Source of the DNA: Symbiodinium natans
Lineage: Eukaryota > Sar > Dinophyceae > Suessiales > Symbiodiniaceae
Assembly (NCBI GenBank): GCA_905221605.1
Contig: CAJNDS010000025.1
Location: 362,501-426,500 of the forward strand
Length of the DNA: 64,000 bases
Direction of reading: 5' to 3'
Part shown: positions 1-9,689 of the stretch, one piece after another
Numbering within the stretch: the stretch's first letter is position 1
Layout of the letters: each line of letters begins with the position of its first letter
Position numbers and translations under genes: made by a program
Notes under the pieces: model-generated
Databases searched by the model: none
What the model was told of the DNA's origin: nothing
Seen by the model: only the letters and a program-made list of their open reading frames with translations

Positions 1-480
1 CCGGAATCCATGGCCCGGCGAGGAGCTTAGTTGGCTTTGCGTGGAGCTTAGTTGACGTGACCAACAGTGAAACTATTGGTCATGAGGGGGAGTTGATATA
101 TGTGACCCTCCTAGTTTCCCAGTTGACACGTGATGTGCACTTGAGTTGTCTGCTATGAGTGTGAAGCATAGGCACGAGGACATGTCAGGCAGTGCAGATT
201 TGTTTTGGCTTGGTGAGACCTTGTTTTGAGTGGGAAGAACCGTTTTCTGTTCGTTTTCTCGAAACTCGTTTGTCGGAACTCGTTTCCTGTTTGTGACCTG
301 GTATTTGGTGACCAGAAGTGACTCAAGCCAGTTTAGGTCTGCACAGAGCTCAGCAGAGCACCTAAGAGGTGCTAGGAACCTACCCACAGTGTTTAGGAGT
401 AGAAGTTCCATGGCTGAGTGTTTTCACCTGAAGTACCTTTGTTTTCCCATGTCTGGCAGACAGTGTTTGAAGCTGGAGAG

Positions 481-501
481 CCGTGCTCGCATTGGCTCAA
501 G
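481..501 (+). other. Possible relic of the dinoflagellate spliced leader
   Basis: The 3' ten bases are TTGGCTCAAG, identical to the end of the conserved 22-nt dinoflagellate spliced leader. The segment also starts with CCGT like the leader. Aligned without gaps over 21 positions I count 15 matches. In dinoflagellates such relics mark cDNAs that were reverse-transcribed and reinserted. No coding sequence is recognisable just downstream, so this may be a decayed retrocopy or chance. Confidence 0.3.
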
Positions 502-1897
502 ACGAGCGGAGCTCGAGAAGCTGTGAACAGCGCAGTGAAAAGAGTCCGCACTTCGTGCTGTGAGGGTTGAGTGTAGTCTTGACCTGAGGTCCCTTAGGCC
601 CCGTAGCTGTGCCACGAGTTTCAACGTTGAAAGCATCCAACCCAAACGGTGTTTCGATTGTGCACAGCGTCGTCGTCCCCTTGCGAACACCGCGCCCCGT
701 GCCACAGCAGAGGGACCACCCCATCAAGGTAGTCACTCTCAGTGGTGTGGACCTCGTGGCTGCTGTGAAAACCCTTAAACGCAGCCCAGAATTCCGTCAA
801 GGTTTGCTTGCGCTGCTGCATAGTCGTGGCGCCGCCAAATTTTTTTTCCTCTGGTGCCTCTTTACTACATCAGTAGCAGGTCTTGTTGGACTCGACGAAA
901 AGGGTAAAGTCGTGGCGCCGCCAAATAGCAACTCGGGTGTGTCGTAACAAATAACGCACAATGTCACGCGGTGAGAAATACGGAATGATCACATCTTGGT
1001 TGTACTCATAGTACGAGGTCTTGATGTTCCATTTGAGTCCCCACTTGCGCACCAGACGCTCAGCTTTCGGAATAAGTTCCATTCTTTGTCGATGCGATTA
1101 GAAGTGCTTCTCTTAGGTCTCTGCTCATCTTCTGCAGCTTGCCGCAGTCTTTGCAGCGTTGTCGCTGGGACCTAAACTCATATGAAAGTACAGTAAAAAT
1201 TCAACAAGTGGGTCTTCTGTACGTACAAACAAGACGGACATGAAAATCAAGACGTGTTAGCGCACCCAGTTGGCGCAGTCGGCAAAAGCCTCGGCAACAC
1301 CTCAGCAGAGCGCCCGATGCCGTTCTGTCCTGACTGAATCTCTACAAACCCTTCCAGGCCAAGAAACCCTGTATTTATATGTTTTCCCCCTATTTTTTTA
1401 TATCTACATTCATATCACCCTATAAACGTCTGAACCCAAAAAACCGAAAAACTATAAAGGCCCATTTCACTCTAAGCCCGCTACATGACGTCGCGCCTTG
1501 CATTTGATCGCAAGAGTCCGGTCAACACCATATATCGTGCATGGTGATCATAGCTCGGCTTCTCAGAGCAGGCCGCACACACGCCTGAACAGCATGCAGT
1601 GCATACGCTTTTCCAGCGTGCAATCGTCTAATTGTAAATTTGCTGGCGATGCCGTGCAACTTTAAAGATTCTAGCTGTAGCGCGCCTGAAGTGGGCTCGG
1701 GCTGCTTCTTCAAGCCGGCATCTTGCTTAAGCTTTTCCCTTTGGGGTGGACTTCACGGTTCCAGGCTTGTTCGGCTTACGTTACGTGGAGGTGAATGGAG
1801 CTTCCGGCTAATAAGGCTTCTACTACTAGATGACTTGCGCTTGCAGCTAATACCTCCTCTCTTGGTTTAGTGATAGCTGTGAAAGGGGTGCGGTGCG

Positions 1898-2095
1898 CAA
1901 CGTAGGGGTTGAGGGTTTCTCTCAGGTTCTATAGGGTTTTGGGTTTCGAAAGGTTTTATAGGAATTATAGAGGGTTCAGGGTTTATATAGGGCTTATGGG
2001 GTTTATGAGGGTCTAGAGAGTTACGGTTGATATATGGTTTAGGGTTTATTAAGGGTTTGTCTCGGGCTTAAATAGGGTTTATTCAGTTTAGAGGA
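1898..2095 (+). repeat. Degenerate TTTAGGG-like tract
   Basis: The stretch is dense in GGGTTT, TTTAGGG and TATAGGG words on the + strand, separated by irregular bases. It reads as a decayed interstitial telomere-type repeat; TTTAGGG is the telomere repeat type reported for dinoflagellates. It is not a chromosome end, because ordinary sequence lies on both sides. Confidence 0.55.
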
Positions 2096-2489
2096 TTAAT
2101 CCTGTCACTCCGAAACAATCTTCTTATAGAGATTGAGAACGCCCGTTCTCTTTCTCTTTGTTAACCGTTCAAAGTTGGGTTCCCTTCCTTTTCACCCTCT
2201 TTGTTTTTTGCGCGTCTGTGCAGTACGGATAGCTTCGGCGTAAGGTATCTGCACTATGTCGCAAGTGCGAATTCGCTTTTACCAAACCTTTTAACTTTGC
2301 GGTGCGTGTGAAGATAGGAGCATGTTTTTGCCGCAGTCTGAGATCAATGTTTACCTTTTGAACGTCGTGCATCATTCTCGACTGGCCCAAACTGCACTTG
2401 TCAGGCCCCTGGCTGAGGGCGCAAAATGTTGCTTGTGTTGATTTTGCCGTTGTGGACGGGGAAGGTGGGTGTTTGTTTGTTTGTTTGTG

Positions 2490-2720
2490 CGCTTCCCTTG
2501 GTTAGTAAGAGCGAGAACGCCAAGGAAGTGCTTTGCGCATTGCGCGGGCCTTTGTCTGCTAGTAAGAGCGAGAACGCAGCAAAGGTTTGTGCTTTCGTTG
2601 CATCCAGTTCGTGTGCGGTTGCTGTGCTGCTTGCTGTGTGGCTATACCAGCCTGCATGCGTGAGGGCTGTGCTGCTCACTGTGTGGCTTACACCAGCCCT
2701 TTGCCTGTTGATGCGAAGAA
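2490..2720 (+). repeat. Short tandem duplications
   Basis: TAGTAAGAGCGAGAACGC occurs twice about 60 bp apart. A second motif, GTGTGGCT followed by (T)A(T/C)ACCAGCC, is also doubled about 50 bp apart. The duplications sit immediately upstream of the larger minisatellite field and may be part of the same expansion-prone tract. Confidence 0.6.
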
Positions 2721-2821
2721 CTGCCCTACACCCAGCAGTAAGCCTGCCTCTCCCGCCCGTGCAGCGTATCAACTCTTTGCAACAGTGGAGTGCGCTTAGT
2801 ACAAGTGCCACGCCCCCTAGC

Positions 2822-3370
2822 TAGTACGTGCCTCGCCACCAGGTGCCCGCACATGCACAGGTTCGAGGTGCCTAGGCCTCCGGGTCAGGCGTGGCTGTAG
2901 GTGCCCGCGCATGCGCAGGCTCCAGGTGCACAGGCCCTGCTGGGTCAGGCGTGCTTGCAGGTGCCAGCTAAGGCACAGGCTCAAGGTGCACAGGCCCCTC
3001 CGGGTCAGGCGTGCTTCCAGGTGCCCGCGCAGGCTCAAGGTGCACAGGCCCCTCCGGGTCAGGCGTGCTTGCAAGTGCCTACAAAAGCACAGGCTCCAGG
3101 TGCACAGGCCTTACCGGGTCAGGCGTGCTTGCAGGTGCCCGCATATGCACAGGCTCAAGGTGCACAGGCCCTTACAGGTGCCAGCAAAGGCACAGGCTCA
3201 AGGTGCACAGGCCCTTCCGGGTCAGGCGTGCTCGCAGGTGCCCGCACATGTACAGGCTCACGATGCACAGGCCCTTCCGGCTCAGGCGTGCTCGCGGGTG
3301 CCCACACACTCAATCAAGGTGCACAGGCCCCTCCAGGTCAGGCGTGCCCGCAGGCGCCCGCAAATGTAGC
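2822..3370 (+). repeat. Minisatellite, about 60-bp unit, about nine copies
   Basis: Units begin near GGGTCAGGCGTGCTTGCAGG and continue through CAGGCTCAAGGTGCACAGG. Most copies are 60 bp, one is 54 bp and one is interrupted. Because most lengths are multiples of three, the + strand stays open in more than one frame and would encode a repeating Gly-Gln-Ala-Cys-Leu-Gln-Val-Pro type peptide. I do not call a gene: no start context, splice pattern or homology supports one, and openness follows from the repeat. Confidence 0.85.
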
Positions 3371-3394
3371 AGTTGCCACAGGTCCTCAGGTCCT

Positions 3395-3604
3395 TGTTGC
3401 GGCGCATACCACCGTGGGCTTTTTTGTCAGGCGTCCCAGGTTCAGCAGATGCCGCAGGTCCTCAGTCCCTATTGCAGCACAGACCGTCGTGGGTCTTGTG
3501 CCAGGCGTCCCAGGTTCAGCAGATGCCGCAGGTTCTCATCAGGTCAGGTCCCTATTGCAGCACAGACCACTGTGGGTCTTGTGCCAGGCGTCCGAGTAGA
3601 CCCT
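3395..3604 (+). repeat. Second minisatellite, about 74-bp unit, nearly three copies
   Basis: CAGGTTCAGCAGATGCCGCA recurs at 3437 and 3511, followed in each copy by CCCTATTGCAGCACAGACC and GTGGGTCTTGTGCCAGGCG. The unit length of 74 is not a multiple of three, so a protein-coding origin is less likely here than in the preceding array. Confidence 0.8.
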
Positions 3605-4640
3605 AAACTGCTGCCTAAAACTTCTTCAGAAGGCCCAGATGTGATTAGGACTCGCAAACGGTTGCCGGAACCTTCGCCAGAAGGCCCAGAAGGGATGACA
3701 GAATCTGCTGCTTCAGCCCTACCGGAAGGCCCAGAGGAGGTTAAGAGGAGGTTAAGTCGTGCACCCGAAGCTTGTGGTCCCTCGGGACTTGGGAGCAGCA
3801 GGGAGGGAAATCGCGAACCTGAAGCCTATTGGGTTTCAGGACCCGGCATGAAGTACAAGAGCGAACCTGACGCCTATGGGCCTACGCGACCTGGGAGCAG
3901 CACGCAGATAAATCGCAAACCTAAAGCCTATGGGCTCTCCGGACCCGGGAGCAGCAGGGAGAGAGATCTCGAGCCTGAAGCTTATTGACCTACGGGACCT
4001 GTGAGCAAGGCGGAGAGATATCACGAGCCTATCGGCTCTCACAGGACCTGAGAGCAGCAGAGATGTGTATCGTCTTGCGCAAACTGCCCATTCTGTGACA
4101 GGTTTGCAGTCGCAAAAATCGGCCGCTGCGCGGGGCAGTTGAGGGACCACAGTATCTTTAAGTTTCTGGATGCCAAGCAATGGACGCCGCATCTATTGAC
4201 AGGCATCTTGGGCACCTTGCCTGCAGTCTCACTGCCCGGCCAGGAGGGCGCCCGCCCTCCTGCGCTGTGGCAAGCAGAAGCAGTGGGTAGACCTCTCAAA
4301 CTGATGCCTCAAGGTTTTCAGAAGGCCCAGAAATGATTAGGCCTCTCAAACTGCTGTCCCAACAGTTGCCTGAAGGCCCAGAAGTGATTAGGCTTCTCAA
4401 ACTGTTGCCTCAACCTTCCCTGGAGGGCTCAGAGTGATTAGGCCTCTCAAACTGCTGCCTAAAACTTCTCCGGAAGGCCCGGCAGTGAGTAGGCCTCTCA
4501 AACTGCTGCCTAAAACTTCTCCAGAAGGCCCAGCCCTGCAAACGGCTGCCGGAACCTTCGCCAGAAGGCCCAGAAGGGATGTGAGGAACTGCTGCTTCGA
4601 CCTATCCCAGCAGGTCCAGAAGTGACTAGGCCTAGCACTT
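3605..4640 (+). repeat. Mosaic of degenerate repeats (AACTTCTCCAGAAGGCCCA type)
   Basis: Two intermixed families occur. One has CTGCTGCCTAAAACTTCT followed by CAGAAGGCCCAG, with copies near 3608, 4458 and 4509 and weaker copies between 4290 and 4430. The other, 3770-4060, repeats GAACCTGAAGCCTAT with GGACCTGGGAGCAGCA about every 60-70 bp. The blocks 3608-3722 and 4505-4612 are near-identical in order, so a roughly 110-bp segment was copied about 900 bp away. Confidence 0.75.
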
Positions 4641-4921
4641 TGCTGTGGGGCCCGCATCAGGTGTAGTCACGGGGTAAACCTGCTTGAAGTGCTCTCAAAA
4701 AATCGGCCGCTGCGCGGGGCTCCGAGTTCTAAGGCCCCTTGACTCTCACACTTGACGCGCGGTTGGCTGCAGACCGTTAAGCAGCCTTGTGGGCCTTAAA
4801 CTGCACCAGGCTAAGCACGCCAAGCCGATAGGCTCCCGGTACCTGGGAAGCACACTGCCCAAGTGCCAGCCAGCAGTTTGGGGCTCTTGCGCCGTCTCAA
4901 AAATCGGCCGCTGCGCGGGGC
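4114..4921 (+). repeat. Three copies of a GC-rich 19-bp element
   Basis: AATCGGCCGCTGCGCGGGG followed by C, preceded by at least three further A, occurs near 4116, 4701 and 4902 in the same orientation. The flanks differ apart from a short CTC before the A-run in two copies. Spacing is irregular (about 585 and 200 bp), so this is a dispersed element and not a simple tandem repeat. Function unknown. Confidence 0.8.
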
Positions 4922-7900
4922 TGTAACAATATGGCCTCTTGCAAGCAGCGCTCCAGGCCTGCCCTATGGCCATAGCTACGTGAGGACGCCTGGACGCACA
5001 CAGCGCAGACTGCAGCATAGTGTAGCCACACCAGCCCCTTGTCTGCTCGTCGGGGGGGAAGGGGGTGCCTTTTCTGGCACTCTGTGTGCATTGTGCTTAG
5101 TGTGCTTGCAACTTTCTTGCCAGCCACAATGGAGTCCTGAGTGCTATTGCTACGGCCCTGGCGCTTGTGTGGGGACTGTCTCTACGGACGCGTTGAGCAG
5201 TTTAGGTGACGGAGGTTCCTTGCCTTACGGCCTACCCATACTTTCGCTTAATGTCTGTACCAGACGTGGCGCAGCATTGCTTTGGGTGACGGGCTGCTGA
5301 GTGATTGGTGCAGGTAGGTTCTTGTTTGCATTGGTCTCACCATGCTGGCCGTGCGTTAAGTTGTCTTGCAATAAGGGCCTCTGCGCTAGCGGTTGCTTCT
5401 TTGTAGTCACGACTTCTTTTTCACTCGCTGGCTTGTACAGTTTGACGTTTGGCGCTTTTGGTTTTGGCGGGTTGCTGCGGGTTTTTGTGGTTGTGTTTGG
5501 TGGTGTTTTTGGTGTGTGTGCTTGTTTCGGTTTTCGCGCCTGCGACTGTCTCACCTCTAGTGTTGAGACCCACAAGGACGGCCTACTGCGCTGCTGATGT
5601 AGTAAAGAGGCGACGGTTCAAAAAAATCACACACCTGCAGAAAACAGATCTCAGATGGAAGCAGACATGACAAATCCCTTTCCTTGGAAAAAGATATCCG
5701 TGCGTACTCTTCAGTCATGGCAGAATGTGAGGGTACATGTCCGTGCAGTATGCGCGTGTTGAATTGTGTTTCTGTGCATGGGACATGGATGAGCAAGCAT
5801 GGCATTACCAGCCCGCCTTGTAGGTCGGGTCCCGAATTGTGTTTCTGCGTTTGAAACATTTTTGTTTGGAAAATAAGGTTGTCGTGCTGCAAGTACAGAC
5901 CTTTATTTTCCGGAGAAAAATTTTCGAATTCTCCGAATGAGAAAGTTTTTCGGCTCAGATAAGGAGAGGCCACAGCCCTCTCCTCGGGGAGAGGGTCCGG
6001 AAAATTGCTATAATGCCTTCACTGCGCTGGCTGCCCTGGGGTTGGTCACTGCCGTGCATAAAACAGCTTGAGTCACTATCCATGCTGTGCGAATTGTGAG
6101 GAAACGGTTTGGCAGCGCAGGCATGGGTGTCCAACCCATGGTCTCTGCAGCAAGCTTGAACTCATCTGCTGCGTTAGAAACCAGCGCTACCGTTTGCTGC
6201 ACTGGGCCTCCTCGAACTGCCGACATACCAAGCTGTCACTGTCCAGGAAGAACTGTTCTAAACGAGACATTGCTGGCAGACTTCGCATCAGGCCGCTCCA
6301 GACAGGTATGGTCCCCGGGGCGAACTAATAGTTCAATAGTTTGGGTTTGAGCCTGGGTTTCGAACCCAGTGTGAAGGCAAGTGGTAGGCCGCTTTCAGGT
6401 AGGGGTAGCCGCCTAGATGCCATGCAGCCCACCCTCTAAGAGGTGATAGCGTGCCTATCGTAACCTCAGAGGTGAGCTGAGAGTGGAAGGTTGCGTCCTT
6501 CGACTGAGCCCAGCTACCCCGGAAAGGCACTTCCGCGTACCTAGGCCCTGGAGCAGAGTTTCAGCGAACGTGCAAAAACAAGGATTGCCTTCCTCAGGCC
6601 TCGTGGCTGAGTAGCGTCGAGGCAGTATAGAGGTGCAGACCCTCTGACCCGAACAGATAGGGGCAAGAGCCGGTGGACAGTGCTGCTGCCCAGTGCAGAT
6701 CGGTTGCCGCCTCTTGCGATCCCTGCATAGCTAGGATGTTTGGGAGTTTGCTGTGGCGATTAGGGAACGTGATGGAGTGGCCAGCAGGCCGAAACCACAT
6801 GCCCCTTCTGGAAGCCTGCTACATTGTAACGGGCGAAAGCCTTCACTGGTAGCAAACCAGTTCAGGAACAATGGCTCTTTGAGATGAGTGGTACACAGGG
6901 CCATCCTGCACTGCTGGGCAATGCCCAGTCCTACCAGGCTTAGTTTCAGGAACTTCAGTTTGTCCACCTTGGCCGTGACTGGGACTCATCTCCAGTAAAT
7001 CCACACTGAACCTGGGGTGCTAAGGCTAGTGCCTGCATCCTGGCTCAGACGCGGCAGTACCTGTGCGCGGGATAGCTACCAGAGGCAAGGTTCCCTGCTC
7101 TAGGTGATGCTTGAGGTTTATGTTTTTTGGGTTTGGTCTCTGCGCGGCGTGGTTCCCCGCGCCAGTGCGCATTAGTGCATGGGGAATTGAGGGGAAAGCG
7201 TGGTCCCCGACGCCTTATTGAGGCGTCGACCCTGCGCCAAATTTACCGAGTTGAGGGGTGCAGTTCCCCAAACCTGGCGACATAAACCTTGTCTTGGTGG
7301 TCTCATCCACCCTCGCTCAGGGTAGTTTTCTGGAGGTGCTTTCTGGAGGGCGCTCCGACCCCCGGAGTGTGGAGGTGGCATCCTCGGGCTGTGAACTGGC
7401 GGACTTCACTGCCCAGGGCCCACAGGGCTGCAGGCTGAGCAGAGGTTACAATTCCTTTCCCTCTCGGCCTAGGAGCAGGCGGACAACCCTGTAAGATGGG
7501 CCAAGAAACCAGTTTGTACAGGTAACTGGTGCCTGTGGCCGAGGGGTCGCGAGTTCAAGTGCAGACTGTCTTGCTGTCCACCCGGAGGGTTGCCCTCTAA
7601 CTGACTAGTCGGGATGAGGGTGTTCAACGGACTTTGGAGCTGGCGACGGCGCAAATCCGAAAGAAGTCCTACCCTCTGACCGACTAGGAAGAAAGAGAAG
7701 TGGTTGGTGGAGCTTTGCAGCAAGAGGTGCCGCCCTCCACTGAGAGGCTGAGGCAAAGACCTCTTGAGGTCCCGCCCTCAGTAGTGGTACTTGTAGCGGA
7801 GGGTTTTCTACCTGTACAGTCAACCTCTGCTGCTGAAGGACAAGAATTTCCTCCTGTAGGCTAGTGTGATTAGTGCTTAGCAGCACGGACTCCTGTCCCA

Positions 7901-7960
7901 AACACCAAGATGATGGTGAACTCGCAAACCTCAATTTGAACGCGGAAAAAATTCTCCAAC
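4922..7960. other. Intergenic DNA, no gene recognised
   Basis: I see no supported gene. A block at 5545-5622 resembles 8483-8554 (GTCTCACCTC, then TGCTGATGT with GTAAAG and an A-run). At 6353-6369 the minus strand forms a perfect tRNA T-arm-like hairpin (CTGGG, loop TTCGAAA, CCCAG) and an A-box-like TGGCATCTAGGCGG lies about 50 nt upstream on that strand. No acceptor stem can be formed, so at most this is a decayed tRNA-derived SINE. Confidence 0.5.
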
Positions 7961-7986
7961 CAGGTTCTTGAAGCGAGGTTTGAACA

Positions 7987-8140
7987 ACCTTTTTCCGGCG
8001 AACCCAGGTTCAAACCTGGGTCTGGAACCCAGGTTCAAACCTGGGTTCCAACCTGGGTTTGAACCTGTGTTGAACTCTGGGTTCAACCCGGGTTCGAACC
8101 CAGGTTCCAACCTGGGTTGGAACCCAGGTTTGAATCTGGG
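7987..8140. repeat. Array of GGTTCGAACC-type palindromes, left block
   Basis: The block repeats 12-15-bp words such as AACCCAGGTTC, AACCTGGGTTC and GGGTTCGAACCCAGG in both orientations. Each word is nearly self-complementary and close to the B-box of RNA polymerase III promoters (GGTTCGANNCC). All six frames stay open because the repeat is short and symmetrical; the apparent Phe-Glu-Pro-Gly protein repeats are artefacts of this. Confidence 0.8.
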
Positions 8141-8160
8141 CTCAAAACAGAGTGGAGGAA

Positions 8161-8875
8161 TTGATTTTAATTCCACTTTCCCTCGGTTCTTTTTGTTTTA
8201 TTTCTTGTAATTCGAAAGTAGAATGAGAGTAGAGAACTAGTCTAATTCCTCCCCCCTCGTTTCTTGTTTTTGTTTCTTGTCTTCATTTTGTTTTCTTGCT
8301 ATGCTCCCGCATTTTGCGGCCTCCCCCTTTGCAGCGTGATGCAAGAATGCAACTACGGATCTACATCGACTTCATCGTGCTCTGAGAGAGGGGAATGTCT
8401 CACCGCTAGGGTGATTTTGCTGTTGCGTTTGTTGTTCTGGTTCTTGTTCGTGGTGCTGCTCCTGGTTCTTGGGTAGTTTTGTCTGTCTCACCTCGTCGCA
8501 ATAGACCGGCCCACTGTGCTGCTGATGTGGTAAAGGGGCTTCCGCAACAAAAAATTGTTTCTTGTCTTCATCGTTCTTGTAATTCGAAAATTAGAGAAGT
8601 AGAGAAGAGAGTGGAGAACTAGTCTAAATTCCACCCCCCTCGTTTCTTGTTTTGTTTCTTGTCTTTATTATTCGAAATCAGAGAAACAAAGAGAATGAGA
8701 GTAGAGAACTAGTCTAAATTCCACCCCTCTCGTTTCTTGTTTTTGTTTCTTGTCTTCATTATTCTTGTAATTCGAAAAAGTAGAGAAGTTGAGAATAGAG
8801 TAAAGAACTAGTCTAAATTCCACCTCTTCGTTTCTTGTTTTTGTTTCTTGTCTTTATTATTCGAAATCTAAATTC
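8161..8875. repeat. T-rich repeat block between the palindrome arrays
   Basis: GAGAACTAGTCTAA or a one-base variant occurs near 8234, 8612, 8705 and 8803. Each copy is followed by a CCAC/CCTC-rich stretch and CGTTTCTTGTTTTTGTTTCTTGTC, then an ATTCGAAA word. The last three copies are 93-98 bp apart. About 280 bp at 8290-8560 separate the first copy from the rest and contain the block resembling 5545-5622. Confidence 0.7.
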
Positions 8876-8879
8876 TATC

Positions 8880-9062
8880 CATGGGTTTGAACCTGGGTTT
8901 GAACCTAAGTTCAAACCTGGGGTCGAACCTGGGTTGGAACCTGGGTTCGAACCTGGGTTGGAACCTGGGTTCCGAACCTGGGTTCCTGAGTTGTTGTTGT
9001 TTGCCCCCCCCCCCTCCCGACGTCCGGACCCTGGTTGTTTGAACCTGGGTTAAACCCAGGTT
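8880..9062. repeat. Array of GGTTCGAACC-type palindromes, right block
   Basis: Same word family as at 7987-8140, again mixing TTCGAACCTGGGTTGG and its complement, with a C-run at 9003-9013. The two arrays enclose the T-rich block, so the whole 7987-9062 has the layout of a foldback-type element with repetitive termini. No transposase is visible. Confidence 0.7.
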
Positions 9063-9687
9063 GGGCGGGACCATCCTCACTCCAGATTGCGCAGCTCAAT
9101 ATCTTGGTCAGCCACTGCAGCCGCAATTGCCCTTCTCACCGCATCCAGGAAAGTCACCGGCGCGTCATTGGGATCGAAGTGTCGGTACTGTCAATCCTAA
9201 CGACATGTATGCATGGAACTGCACGCGGACAAAAGCATTGAGCCTTGGCTGTTGTGCAGCAGGTGGGCCTGGCGTAGGCTCTGCCTGCCAGAAAAGCAAC
9301 GGCAGCTGCCGGGGGCACATTGATTTTGTAGGGTCCAGCATCTTAGGCCTCAATCATTTCTGGGCCAAACTGTGCGGTAATGACAAGTGGCAATACCCCG
9401 ACTGGCATCAGCTTGCCACACTTATTCTCCAACGCCCTAGCTGCTTTGGAGCAAGTTGTAATTACCTGACGGTACGCTTTCTGGAAAGCAGATGCGGACA
9501 AGATTCTGGGGAAGTGCCATCACCAACAGCTAGTGTTGCTAGTGGTGCCTTTGTTGACATGGACAGCGGTTACCAACCCCAATTGGGCCGCCCAGTGTTT
9601 CGTTGCCATGATTATGCATATTTTCCCAAACAAAAAATGTATATTTTTGTTTTTGTCGTGTTAAATTGCTTGTTTTGTCGTCGATAG
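9061..9687 (+). other. Unrecognised 208-codon open frame, doubtful
   Basis: This is the longest unbroken frame in the first 11 kb apart from the minisatellite frames. The predicted product is Cys- and Trp-rich in its middle, ends in a short hydrophobic run, and matches no family I know. The frame starts inside the palindrome array and ends in AT-rich DNA. It may be a remnant of a mobile element, a real unknown exon, or chance. Confidence 0.2.
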
Positions 9688-9689
9688 CT

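Larger units (their letters stand above)
1..2400. other. Intergenic DNA, no gene recognised
   Basis: No reading frame here resembles a known family and none is long. Both strands carry only short frames of under about 115 codons with no recognisable motif. The stretch holds a possible spliced-leader relic at 481-501 and a TTTAGGG-like degenerate stretch at 1898-2095, both listed separately. It could contain short exons of an unrecognised gene, which cannot be excluded because exons in this window are often 30-60 bp. Confidence 0.5.

Noticed and set aside
3011..3988. 325-codon + frame across the minisatellites
   Set aside because: Another frame of the same repeat is also open for 232 codons; unit length keeps frames open without coding. 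No start context or family match. Kept only as a finding on repeat structure.
7515..7560. A-box-like TGGCCGAGGGG and B-box-like GAGTTCAAGTGC as a tRNA gene
   Set aside because: Only about eight bases separate the boxes, too short for a tRNA, and no stems form.
7931..9080. Phe-Glu-Pro-Gly repeat proteins on both strands
   Set aside because: All are translations of the short palindromic GGTTCGAACC words, which read similarly on either strand.
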